NCBI RefSeq assembly: GCF_014200495.1
Contig: NZ_JACHBY010000001.1
Span: forward strand, 992,001-1,056,000
Reading direction: 5' to 3'
Source of the DNA: Mucilaginibacter geliditolerans
Lineage (GTDB): Bacteria; Bacteroidota; Bacteroidia; Sphingobacteriales; Sphingobacteriaceae
DNA: 64,000 nucleotides
The translations under genes were made by a program, and so were the position numbers. Under the pieces are notes generated by a model that made no database searches, was not told the DNA's origin, and saw nothing but the letters and a program-made list of their open reading frames with translations. Below, piece by piece: positions 1-7,522 of this stretch (position 1 is its first letter; every line of letters starts with the position of its first letter).

Positions 1-234
1 TCGCGCCGAAAAAGAAATAGTACTTGCTCCCCATTTCTGTTACAGTAGGCGTCCACATGGCACGTTTTGCCCATTTTATGTAGGAGGTATCAATAATATC
101 GGGGTGCTTAATCCAGTGTACCAAGTCTTTGACGACCAGGCATCCATATGCACCTGCTCATCATAAGGTGCGGAGTAAGTTGGATATATCCAATATTGCC
201 CTTCAAATATCTTTGCTTCCGTGTCAGCATTCAT
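1..234 (-). pseudogene. GH43-type glycosidase fragment, frameshifted, cut by left edge
   Basis: Reading leftward from an ATG at 234, the protein begins with an Asp-Thr-Glu-Ala segment and runs through WIYPTYSAPYDEQVHMDAWS, a hallmark N-terminal stretch of GH43 five-bladed propeller glycosidases. The frame breaks near 128-130. Adding one A to the A3 run on the coding strand restores SSKDLVHW, then a segment with KWAKRAMWTP, both normal for the family, up to the window edge. No signal peptide is present: the open frame continues upstream to about 309 without a good start and then meets a stop. This is probably a decayed gene; a base-calling error is the alternative. The substrate cannot be told from this fragment. 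Confidence 0.65.
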
Positions 235-393
235 AAAGCAGTTGCTGAAGGAAAATTTTGATAAAGCAAAAGAAGCCAGCCAGCTATTGCGGATAATTTC
301 AGCAGAATATTTGATGAATTAAATTAAGAATTCCTGATAATGTACAAAGTAAAAGCGGCAAGCATTACAATGCAATGTTGCCGCCTTCATTGA

Positions 394-624
394 TTAAATA
401 CCTATAGATGCCGTTATATCGGCAGCGGATACTTGTACTTTTTGCATGGTTTTTGAATTATCTGGTGAAGTTTTAACAATATAAACCTGACTAATCTGGT
501 TAGACGTATATATTGTGCTCTTAAATGAAGCAATAGTAGTAGCTGAACCCTTAGCAAGAAGATTAGCGCCAATAGCGGGGTCACCGCCATAAATATCGCT
601 GTCTGAAAACGTGTATCTGTCCAA
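394..624 (-). pseudogene. Orphan 3' gene fragment, unrecognised
   Basis: An open frame of about 75 codons with no ATG start, only a TTG at 624. It reads as a plausible C-terminal domain with YTFSDSDIYGGDPA near the start and KTMQKVQVSAADITASIGI before the stop. I do not recognise the family. It overlaps, in another frame, the end of the ice-binding-like fragment upstream. The coding-like sequence of each frame fades at about 610-640, which suggests that two unrelated genes were joined by deletion or recombination. It is probably not expressed as an independent protein. Confidence 0.4.
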
Positions 625-937
625 TAGTTGTTGCCTGAGTTAACAGGTTAGCATAAGCTGCCAGCGCGCTGATTTGAGCTGCACCGGCTAAAGATGCCGC
701 ACCGGAATATAGCTTACCATTTATAATTGTTGCAGGCGGAAAACCTGTAATTGCTGAACCCGGACTAACGCCAACATTGCCAGTAATTACGGTTGGCCCT
801 GTATTGGTTACCGTAGCGCTGCCAAGTACAGCGAAGCTTTGCGCATCACCTAACGATGGCGCGGTTTGGGCAAATGCCCCGTCTGACACCACACAAAAAA
901 GCGCGGCAGTAAAAAGAAAAGTAAAAATTTTCATCAT
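581..937 (-). pseudogene. DUF3494 (ice-binding-like) N-terminal fragment
   Basis: Starts with ATG at 937 or 934 and a clear signal peptide (hydrophobic TFLFTAALFCVV, cleavage after AFAQ). Next comes the opening of a DUF3494 / ice-binding-like beta-helix: SFAVLGSATVTNTGPT, then TGNVGVSPGSAITGFPP. Full proteins of this family have about 200 or more residues in this domain; here homology stops about 105 residues in, and the frame ends shortly after in an unrelated tail. Family members are secreted, bind ice or act as adhesins. This copy lacks most of the beta-helix and is called a truncated gene. Confidence 0.6.
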
Positions 938-1343
938 AGTAAGGATTACAAAGGTTAAGGTATGCACACATATTGTATGCGGCTAATTTTCAGGAAAGAA
1001 ATACTAGACTTTCGTCTGCAATATTGCAGGTGTTTAAAGAGAAGTAATAAGATTAAACTATGTTAATCTGAAGTTCTATAAATCTACTAATAATATTAAC
1101 CAAAATGTAATAATAATTCTTATTAATTATATTTTTATTTTTAAGATACATTAGCATCTTACATTATGATCGTCACAGAAAACATTTCAACTTTCATAAT
1201 CGCAATAAAGAATGTGTCCGAGTGATGGTAATAAAACAGATACAATCATTTTTTAATTGTTATCTTTCATATCATTTAATAGCTTTAAACCATATTTTCG
1301 AATATTTAACCAATAATAAACCAGTTAATCAAAACTGAATTTC
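938..1343. other. AT-rich intergenic region with possible promoter
   Basis: No coding potential on either strand. On the plus strand a TTG at 1257-1259 is followed after 20 nt by TAGCTTTA at 1280-1287, close to the Bacteroidota promoter TTG-N19-TAnnTTTG, and lies about 56 nt before the oxidoreductase start. This is the only promoter-like signal I see here and it is weak. Confidence 0.3.
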
Positions 1344-2687
1344 ATGGAAAAAAGACGGGATTTTGTCAAAAAAATGGCAATCACTACTGCCGGTATTGCT
1401 ATAGGGAACAAGCTATCAGCTATGAGCGCCAAAAGCTACAGAAACATTATTGGCGCCAACGATCGCATATATACAGCGGTAATTGGCATTAATGGCCGCG
1501 GCGGAAGCATGTGCGGTACATTTGCTAAACAAAGCAATACCCGTGTATCTGTTTTATGTGATGTTGATACCCGAACATTTGCTAAAGCAATTAAAACGGT
1601 GACTGATGCCGGTCAGGCTGACGCACCGAGAACCGAAGGCGATTGCCGCAAACTACTTGAAGATAAACATATTGATGCTATCTACATAGCAACACCCGAT
1701 CACTGGCATGCCCCGCTTACTATTATGGGTTGCCAGGCCGGCAAGAATGTTTATGTAGAAAAACCACTGAGCCATAACCCGCATGAGGGGCAGCTTGCTG
1801 TTGCTGCGGCCCGGAAATACAACAAAGTAGTGCAAATGGGCGCGCAGCGCAGGTCGGTGCCTGTATTGATACAGGCCATTGACCAGTTGCATAAAGGCCT
1901 GATAGGCCGGGTGTATTTTGCGAAAGCATGGTACACCAATAACCGCAAGGCTACCTATCTGAAACCCGGAACCGTGCCTGCTGAACTTAACTATGACCTT
2001 TGGCAGGGCCCTGCTCCCCGCCTTGCCTACCAGGATGGCTTGATCCATTACAACTGGCATTGGTTTTGGCACTGGGGAACCGGCGAAGCACTTAACAATG
2101 GCACCCATGAGGTTGATGTGGCTCGCTGGGGTTTAGGGGTTGATTTCCCATCACATGTAACATCAATTGGTGGCAGGTACCAGTTTAAGGATGACTGGCA
2201 AACACCTGATACACAAGTTATAGCTATGGATTTTCCCGACCGTAAATCATTGATGTGGGAAAGCAGGAGCTCAAACGGGAGAAAGATTGAAGGAAGCGAC
2301 CGCGGTGTAATATTTTATGGCGATAACGGCAGCCTTGATACTGATGGTGACGGCTATAAAGTTTATGACCCCGATGGCAAACTGATCAACGAGGTAGCAC
2401 CGACAATGAATCAGGCTATACAGGGGCGTAATACTACAAGTCCGGGTGTAGAATGGGACAGCCTGCATATAGCAAACTTCCTGGATGCTATCCGTAATAA
2501 TACCCGTCCTAGCTGTGATGTGGAGATAGGTTACAAGAGCATCCTGGGTATGCAACTGGGTAATATTGCCTGGCGCGTAGGCCGTGATTTGAAGATAGAC
2601 CCACAAACGGGATTTATTTTAAATGATCCTGAAGCACAAAAATTATGGAGCCGCACCTATGAACCGGGTTGGGAACCTAAAGTATAA
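1344..2687 (+). CDS. Gfo/Idh/MocA family oxidoreductase, Tat-exported
   Basis: A 447-residue NAD(P)-dependent sugar oxidoreductase. The N-terminus has a twin-arginine motif (KRRDFVKK, residues 3-10) and a hydrophobic stretch, so export in folded form with its cofactor is expected. The Rossmann loop GINGRGG is at residues 48-54, TPDHWHA at 117-123 and the family EKP motif, whose lysine is catalytic, at 139-141; the C-terminal half is the usual alpha/beta substrate domain. It leads a three-gene set followed 13 bp later by a TIM-barrel isomerase and then a DUF1080 protein. That combination matches pathways in which a sugar ring is oxidised at C3 and the keto-glycoside is then cleaved. The substrate is unknown. 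Confidence 0.85.
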   Translation: MEKRRDFVKKMAITTAGIAIGNKLSAMSAKSYRNIIGANDRIYTAVIGINGRGGSMCGTFAKQSNTRVSVLCDVDTRTFAKAIKTVTDAGQADAPRTEGDCRKLLEDKHIDAIYIATPDHWHAPLTIMGCQAGKNVYVEKPLSHNPHEGQLAVAAARKYNKVVQMGAQRRSVPVLIQAIDQLHKGLIGRVYFAKAWYTNNRKATYLKPGTVPAELNYDLWQGPAPRLAYQDGLIHYNWHWFWHWGTGEALNNGTHEVDVARWGLGVDFPSHVTSIGGRYQFKDDWQTPDTQVIAMDFPDRKSLMWESRSSNGRKIEGSDRGVIFYGDNGSLDTDGDGYKVYDPDGKLINEVAPTMNQAIQGRNTTSPGVEWDSLHIANFLDAIRNNTRPSCDVEIGYKSILGMQLGNIAWRVGRDLKIDPQTGFILNDPEAQKLWSRTYEPGWEPKV

Positions 2688-2700
2688 CAATCTCATTCTT

Positions 2701-3573
2701 ATGAAAACACTTAAAACTTGTTATAAATTATACAGCTCCCTGTTTATTGCTTTTTGCGTTATTACTAACGTTTATGCGCAACGTAACGATTTGCTGTTCC
2801 CTCAAGCCCCGGGTATTGTATCTTTTACTTATCGCGATGGCTTTCAAAAAGATATGCCGGGAACACTGGATATTGTTAAAGGCAATGGCATTACTGACAT
2901 AGAGTTTTCGAGTCTTTTTGGGAAAACAGCAGCCGAAATACGCAAGCTGATGGATGAACGGGGAATACATTGCTCATCCTTTGGTGTAAGCTATGAAGAC
3001 CTGGTAAATAAAACAGATGAAGTAGCAAACAATGCAAAAGCATTAGGCGCAAGCTATGTGCGGGTTGCAGGTATACCGCATCAAGGTACTTTCACCTTAG
3101 AGAACGCGCAAAAAGCAGTAGAAGATTTCAATAAATATGGTAAACTCTTAAAAGAGAAATATGGCCTTGAATTTATCTATCATAATCACGGCTTTGAATT
3201 TGTGCCTTATCAGGATGGTACACTTTATGATTACCTGGTTAAAAACACCGATCCCCGGTATGTGAGTTTTGAGCTTGATATTCTATGGGCTTTCTTCCCT
3301 GGGCAGGATCCGGCTGGATTGCTTAACAAATATGGCAGCAGGTATAGGGCGTTGCATCTTAAAGATTTAAAAAAGGGTGTGGCCGGTCATTCAACCGGAG
3401 GCACGTCGCAGGAAAATGATGTAGTGCTCGGTACAGGGCAGATAAATATTGCTGAGGTTATGCATGCCGCTATTAAGGCCGGCGTTCAGCATTATTATAT
3501 TGAAGATGAAAGCAGCAATTCTTTAACCCAGGTGCCCGAGAGCATAAAATATTTGAATAATTTAAAAAAATAG
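2701..3573 (+). CDS. Secreted sugar isomerase/epimerase-like TIM-barrel protein
   Basis: Belongs to the xylose-isomerase-like / AP-endonuclease-2 TIM-barrel superfamily. I place the start at 2701 because MKTLKTCYKLYSS opens a normal signal peptide ending at VYAQ (residue 27), whereas the longer frame from 2623 overlaps the previous gene and adds a non-signal leader. Likely metal-ligand strands are IEFSS (residues 68-72), YHNHGFEF (160-167), FELDILW (190-196) and ALHLKD (217-222), with YYIEDE near the end. Such proteins isomerise or epimerise keto sugars, or act on 3-keto sugars. The 13-bp gap to the oxidoreductase and 31 bp to DUF1080 argue for one transcript. The reaction is inferred only. 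Confidence 0.75.
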   Translation: MKTLKTCYKLYSSLFIAFCVITNVYAQRNDLLFPQAPGIVSFTYRDGFQKDMPGTLDIVKGNGITDIEFSSLFGKTAAEIRKLMDERGIHCSSFGVSYEDLVNKTDEVANNAKALGASYVRVAGIPHQGTFTLENAQKAVEDFNKYGKLLKEKYGLEFIYHNHGFEFVPYQDGTLYDYLVKNTDPRYVSFELDILWAFFPGQDPAGLLNKYGSRYRALHLKDLKKGVAGHSTGGTSQENDVVLGTGQINIAEVMHAAIKAGVQHYYIEDESSNSLTQVPESIKYLNNLKK

Positions 3574-3604
3574 CAATACATATCCATCTTAAAAACATTC
3601 ATCT

Positions 3605-4369
3605 ATGAAAACAACAATCGGCAAAATAGCCACGGTATTACTACTAAGTTCCAGCCTTTTTTATACTGCGCCCAGCTTTGCACAGACCAATAATAAATTA
3701 ACAAAAGAGGAAAAGCGCGAAGGATGGCAATTATTATTTGATGGAAAAACATCAAGCGGCTGGATAGGTGCCAATATGGATACCTTCCCCGTCAAACCAG
3801 GGGGCTGGATAGTAAAAGATGGCACGATGACCATCCAGAATTCGGGTGGAGAAGAGGCAAAAAATGTAGGCGATATTGTAACCGTTAAGGAGTACAGCGC
3901 TTTTGATCTTAAGTTCGATTTCAGAATGACAAGAGGTGCAAACAGCGGGGTTAAATATTTTGTAACACTGCAGGAACATACAGGCGGCTCTGCTATTGGC
4001 CTCGAATACCAGATACTGGATGATGCAGTACACCCTGATGCCAAACTGGGGCGTGATGGTGACCGCACACTGGCATCATTATATGATCTTATAACTGCCA
4101 ACAAACCACCAAGCATTATAAGGCCAATAGGCGACTGGAACAGCGGCGAAATAATTGTTTACCCTGATAACCGTGTTGAACATTACCTGAATGGTGTAAA
4201 AGTATTGGCGTATGTGCGAAAATCTGATGCTTACCGTGAACTGGTAAAGGTGAGTAAATACAAAGTATGGAAAAACTTTGGCGAGGCCGACAAAGGCCAT
4301 ATCTTATTACAGGATCATGGTTTTGAAGTAAACTTCAGGAATATAAAGATCAAAACGCTGGGCAACTAA
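3605..4369 (+). CDS. DUF1080 / 3-keto-disaccharide hydrolase family protein
   Basis: A 254-residue exported protein with a signal peptide ending at SFAQ (residue 27) and one LamG-like beta-sandwich of the DUF1080 family. Typical segments are WQLLFDGKTSSGW (41-53), WIVKDGTM, FDLKFDFRM, GANSGVKYFV, GLEYQILDD and, at the C-terminus, ILLQDHGFEVNFRNIKI. Members of this family have been shown to cleave 3-keto-glycosides, and it sits beside a Gfo/Idh/MocA dehydrogenase that could make the keto group. As third gene of the set, its job is probably extracellular or periplasmic cleavage of an oxidised glycoside. Length and domain are normal and complete. Confidence 0.8.
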   Translation: MKTTIGKIATVLLLSSSLFYTAPSFAQTNNKLTKEEKREGWQLLFDGKTSSGWIGANMDTFPVKPGGWIVKDGTMTIQNSGGEEAKNVGDIVTVKEYSAFDLKFDFRMTRGANSGVKYFVTLQEHTGGSAIGLEYQILDDAVHPDAKLGRDGDRTLASLYDLITANKPPSIIRPIGDWNSGEIIVYPDNRVEHYLNGVKVLAYVRKSDAYRELVKVSKYKVWKNFGEADKGHILLQDHGFEVNFRNIKIKTLGN

Positions 4370-4395
4370 AAGCCCGCTCTTTGTTGGAGTTGTCA

Positions 4396-4431
4396 CCCGC
4401 CCGTTCAAGCGTCCACGCTTGAACGGGCGGG
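4396..4431. repeat. Perfect 16-bp inverted repeat between convergent genes
   Basis: The arms at 4396-4411 and 4416-4431 (CCCGCCCGTTCAAGCG and its exact complement) enclose the 4-nt loop TCCA. The stem is very GC-rich against an AT-rich background. It lies between the convergent DUF1080 and HAD genes. Neither side has a strong T-run, so it may be a REP-like repeat that also stops transcription, rather than a classical terminator. Confidence 0.7.
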
Positions 4432-4444
4432 AAAATCAACCTGA

Positions 4445-5086
4445 TTATATAAGATCAGCTATCCAGATTTTAAATTCCTCTACCGTATTAAACAGCCAGT
4501 CGGGGTTTAGTTTTGCTAATTCCCCGGCATTAGTTGTGCTTGCCCAAGCAGCAGCGGCTATTGGGATACCGATCTGTTTGCAATAAACAATATCGCTTGG
4601 CGCATCGCCTACGTAAATACTTTCAGTTATATCCGCATTCAACCGGCTTAACACATTACGTATACCATTTACCTTATTTGGCCCTTCGGGCGATCCTGTT
4701 TCCATTATGATAAAGTATTGCTCCAAACCAAATTGCTTTAATGATAAACGTGTACTATGTATCCCCTTGCCGGTAACCATGGCCAGTTGCACCCCTTCTG
4801 TCTTTAAAAACTCGAGCAATTCCGTTATTCCAGCAAAAGCAACCGGACAGGTATAATGTAATTGTTCATAGTAATGCAGGTAAGCCTTAACACCGGCCTC
4901 TTCATGCGCAGGGATAAGTTTCCGGATGGTACCTTCTTCTGATGGGCCAAAAGTTGCGATGATCTCCTGCTCGCTGATTTCCTTATTTAACAAGGGCTCG
5001 ACACTCTTTTTAAAGGCCGCGATGCATAAGGGCAAGGTATCGGCAATAGTGCCGTCGAGATCGAAAATTACGTTTTTTATTTTCAT
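4445..5086 (-). CDS. HAD-superfamily phosphatase, phosphoglycolate phosphatase-like
   Basis: A 213-residue haloacid dehalogenase-type hydrolase with all four motifs: DLDGT at residues 9-13 (nucleophile Asp9, general acid Asp11), TGKG at 105-108 (motif II), a lysine in GPNKVNG near 138 (motif III) and GDAPSD at 160-165 (motif IV acidic pair). The helical cap between motifs I and II resembles that of phosphoglycolate and beta-phosphoglucomutase-type phosphatases. It is cytoplasmic, with no signal peptide. A TGTCAT-type palindrome separates it from the esterase upstream. The exact phosphomonoester substrate cannot be read from the sequence. Confidence 0.8.
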   Translation of the reverse strand: MKIKNVIFDLDGTIADTLPLCIAAFKKSVEPLLNKEISEQEIIATFGPSEEGTIRKLIPAHEEAGVKAYLHYYEQLHYTCPVAFAGITELLEFLKTEGVQLAMVTGKGIHSTRLSLKQFGLEQYFIIMETGSPEGPNKVNGIRNVLSRLNADITESIYVGDAPSDIVYCKQIGIPIAAAAWASTTNAGELAKLNPDWLFNTVEEFKIWIADLI

Positions 5087-5179
5087 AGGTATTACAAATA
5101 AACAAATGCCTGTTCATAAATCATATAGGTTTTTGGCTTTTGTTGGGGATGTCCCTATCGGTATTCGAAGATTAAAAAA

Positions 5180-5214
5180 GGTGTCATACTGAGCGATAGT
5201 CGAAGGGTGACACC
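5180..5214. repeat. TGTCAT-type palindromic repeat, short form
   Basis: Arms GGTGTCA (5180-5186) and TGACACC (5208-5214) enclose ACTGAGCGATAGTCGAAGGG. The inner CTGAGCGATAGtCGAAG matches the core of the longer repeats at 19056-19150 and 24472-24558, so this is probably a single half-unit of the same family. It lies between two minus-strand genes. Confidence 0.6.
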
Positions 5215-5252
5215 CATCCTATTTGTTCTTCCCTGGAGTTGTCTCCAACAAA

Positions 5253-5981
5253 TTACAAATACAATTGCACCATGTGCCGCCAATATTTTGGCCTATGGGC
5301 ATAACAGCCCCATACATACAATTGGTTAGGTATACCCTTGTCGTAAAGCAAGTGACTAAAATCTTTATTATCGCTTATAAACGGATCTGTTTCGCCAATA
5401 GCCAGTACAATTTCCATATCGCGGATAGCATTCAAATTACAACAATCGTTCAGGTTAGGGACAAACTGTCGGGGCATGTTAAAATAAATATTTTCATCAT
5501 GGTAGCCATCAAACAGATCTCTGAAGTCCTGCATCTGTTTGGACAGATCGTACCTCCCGCTCATCCCCACTACTTTTTTAAACAATGAGGGATGTTTCAT
5601 AGCCATATTTACAGCATGGTAAGCACCCATGCTACAGCCGGCAACTTCAAAATTATTATTACTGTTTTTAGAGCGCATAAAGGGTATCACTTCGTGCAAA
5701 ATATACTGCTCATATTGTATATATCTGTTAATACGTACAGATGGGTGTACCCACTGGTTGTAAAAACTTTCGGCATCAATACTATCAACACAAAACAACT
5801 GGAGTTCGCCTTTACAGATCCGATCGCTCAATGCGTTTATTATTCCCCAGTTCTCATAATCATAAAACCGGGCCATGCGGGTCGGGAACATTAATACAGC
5901 TCTGCCGCCGTGCCCAAAAACCAGCAGTTCCATGTTGCGCTGCAGCCTGCTGCTATACCATATGTGATATTCCCTGTTCAT
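5253..5981 (-). CDS. Putative esterase, alpha/beta hydrolase fold
   Basis: A 242-residue cytoplasmic alpha/beta hydrolase. The nucleophile elbow GCSMG is at residues 115-119 (Ser117), followed by AYHAVNMAMKHP, a usual helix. IGETDPF near 195 could carry the acidic residue, and the C-terminal AHRPKYWRHM segment the histidine. The general pattern, with IQYEQYILHEVIPF before the elbow, matches the esterase D / feruloyl-esterase-like family common in Bacteroidota. No signal peptide is visible. It may belong with the SGNH hydrolase 64 bp upstream in the same direction. The substrate is unknown. Confidence 0.75.
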   Translation of the reverse strand: MNREYHIWYSSRLQRNMELLVFGHGGRAVLMFPTRMARFYDYENWGIINALSDRICKGELQLFCVDSIDAESFYNQWVHPSVRINRYIQYEQYILHEVIPFMRSKNSNNNFEVAGCSMGAYHAVNMAMKHPSLFKKVVGMSGRYDLSKQMQDFRDLFDGYHDENIYFNMPRQFVPNLNDCCNLNAIRDMEIVLAIGETDPFISDNKDFSHLLYDKGIPNQLYVWGCYAHRPKYWRHMVQLYL

Positions 5982-6045
5982 TTTGATATAGCTTATTCAT
6001 GCAGGAAATATCATCACTGAATATTAATTGAAGGTAAATTAATAG

Positions 6046-6642
6046 TTAACCATTACCTGCAATATAACTATTTATCACCTCTTTCCATAGCTGATAGCCC
6101 TTTTCGCTCAAATGCAGACCATCGCTAACAAAATATTCTTTTTTAGGGCGTCCCTGGGCATCAATCATTTGCTTAAAAACATCTATAAAATGCCAGTTAC
6201 CATCGTGCTTAACAATTTCAGTTTCAATTATATTATTGGTGAATTTAAACTGGTCGGCCATATTCCAGCGACTAACGCTTGGCTTTAGTGATACAAAATA
6301 GCAGGGAATATCGCCAAACTGCTTACTAACTTTTACAACCAGTTGCTGAAAAAAGATGAACACTTCTTCGGGATGCCGGCCATCACCCAAATCATTATCG
6401 CCCGCGTAAACTACCAGTTTTTTGGGGTGATAGTTAGTCATTATCCGTTCAAAAAACCACACGCAGGCAGCAAGTGTTGACCCACCAAAACCAAGATTAA
6501 CAGGTTTAAGGCTCTCAAAATCTGTAGATAAGCTTGTCCACAGGCGCATGGTTGAACTGCCATAGAAAATGGTATCGGCACCAAATCCATTTTTTAAACC
6601 ATCATTCTCAAGGCGTTTAACCTCATCTTCGTACCAATACAT
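6046..6642 (-). CDS. SGNH/GDSL hydrolase
   Basis: A 198-residue SGNH-type esterase with recognisable blocks: FYGSSTMRLW (block I, Ser at about 29), LGFGGSTLAAC (block II, Gly), YAGDNDLGDG (block III, Asn near 83) and SDGLHLSEKGY (block V, Asp and His) near the C-terminus. It has no signal peptide and is probably cytoplasmic. Members cleave acyl or acetyl esters from lipids or sugars. It is transcribed toward the alpha/beta esterase and diverges from the hypothetical gene at 6850. The ATG at 6642 is the only reasonable start. Confidence 0.8.
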   Translation of the reverse strand: MYWYEDEVKRLENDGLKNGFGADTIFYGSSTMRLWTSLSTDFESLKPVNLGFGGSTLAACVWFFERIMTNYHPKKLVVYAGDNDLGDGRHPEEVFIFFQQLVVKVSKQFGDIPCYFVSLKPSVSRWNMADQFKFTNNIIETEIVKHDGNWHFIDVFKQMIDAQGRPKKEYFVSDGLHLSEKGYQLWKEVINSYIAGNG

Positions 6643-6849
6643 GTATTACTTTAAAATTTCTTACCGGTAATAATAAATTTCTTTTCCTAATGTTTCACCA
6701 AAATCTGAAATTAATATATTAAACAGGTGTAATTGCCGTTAAATACCAGATAATACACTACGGTATCGTACATTGAAAATTAGTTTCAGGCATTTTAACG
6801 AGTATATATCCCCCCTATTCTCATTTTAAATCATACCTTTACGCCCTAC

Positions 6850-7191
6850 ATGGAAGAAAGAAAATACTTACAAACCTGGAAAAAATACCTCCCGGTTATT
6901 CGCCTGCATCTGAAAAGAAGTTTTAACGAAGATCAAAGCTTTAAACTAAACATAACAGATTTTGAATCAGCCGGCGACCGGGGTAAATCAGGTTATACAT
7001 TCAATATCACCATGGAGAATGGTAAGGTAACCAACAACATCAGCGGTTCAGCAGTAGCCCGCGACCTTTTCGAAGCCCTAAAATCTGATGAAACCATCAA
7101 ACCTATGTTACAGGATAAAAACATCAAGATCAGTGTAGGTAAATCTTTTATACTCAGCATAAAGACCACCCACGTATCAGCTTTCAAATAG
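6850..7191 (+). CDS. Conserved-type hypothetical protein, 113 aa
   Basis: I do not recognise a family. The protein has a basic N-terminal helix (KKYLPVIRLHLKRSF) followed by alternating hydrophobic strands (YTFNITMENGKVTNNISGSA) and a short C-terminal beta segment. It has no signal peptide, transmembrane segment or cysteine. Codon use is ordinary for the window and the frame is intact, so it is probably a real cytoplasmic protein. It stands alone, diverging from the SGNH hydrolase. Confidence 0.6.
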   Translation: MEERKYLQTWKKYLPVIRLHLKRSFNEDQSFKLNITDFESAGDRGKSGYTFNITMENGKVTNNISGSAVARDLFEALKSDETIKPMLQDKNIKISVGKSFILSIKTTHVSAFK

Positions 7192-7522
7192 CAAATCATA
7201 TTATTCATCTTAAAAGATGAATTTATAAATTATTAACAACGAAACTGCTTTGTAGCTATGCTTACAAGGCTGTTTCATTGTCCGCATTTATATATTTCAG
7301 GTATTCATATATCGCATATTTTAGCGATTCAAAGTTCTCTTAACTGGCTTCACTTATTCCCATCTCTTTACCATTTTTAAGATCGATGCAAAAAGATCTG
7401 CTGCTATAATGTACGGCGATTTTAACTGTATGATAGCCTCAATAGCTATTTTTTTAGCAAAAAATAATTAGCATATCCCATTAACTGTTTATATTTATAT
7501 AATCATATAAACCTATAAACCA
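7192..7522. other. Intergenic region with two weak hairpins
   Basis: No gene seen. A perfect 7-bp hairpin (TTCATCT/AGATGAA, 7204-7221) followed by TTTATAAATT may end transcription of the upstream gene. A longer imperfect hairpin lies at 7241-7276 (GAAACTGCTTTGTA against TACAAGGCTGTTTC), with no T-run. The remainder up to 7522 is AT-rich leader for the serine hydrolase. Confidence 0.4.

Noticed and set aside
1653..2108. Minus-strand open frame inside the oxidoreductase gene
   Set aside because: Complement of a well-supported gene, with no recognisable domain; same reasoning applies to other long antisense frames in the window.
7241..7276. Hairpin as terminator of the 113-aa protein gene
   Set aside because: Stem has two mismatches and no T-run follows; listed only as a weak structure.
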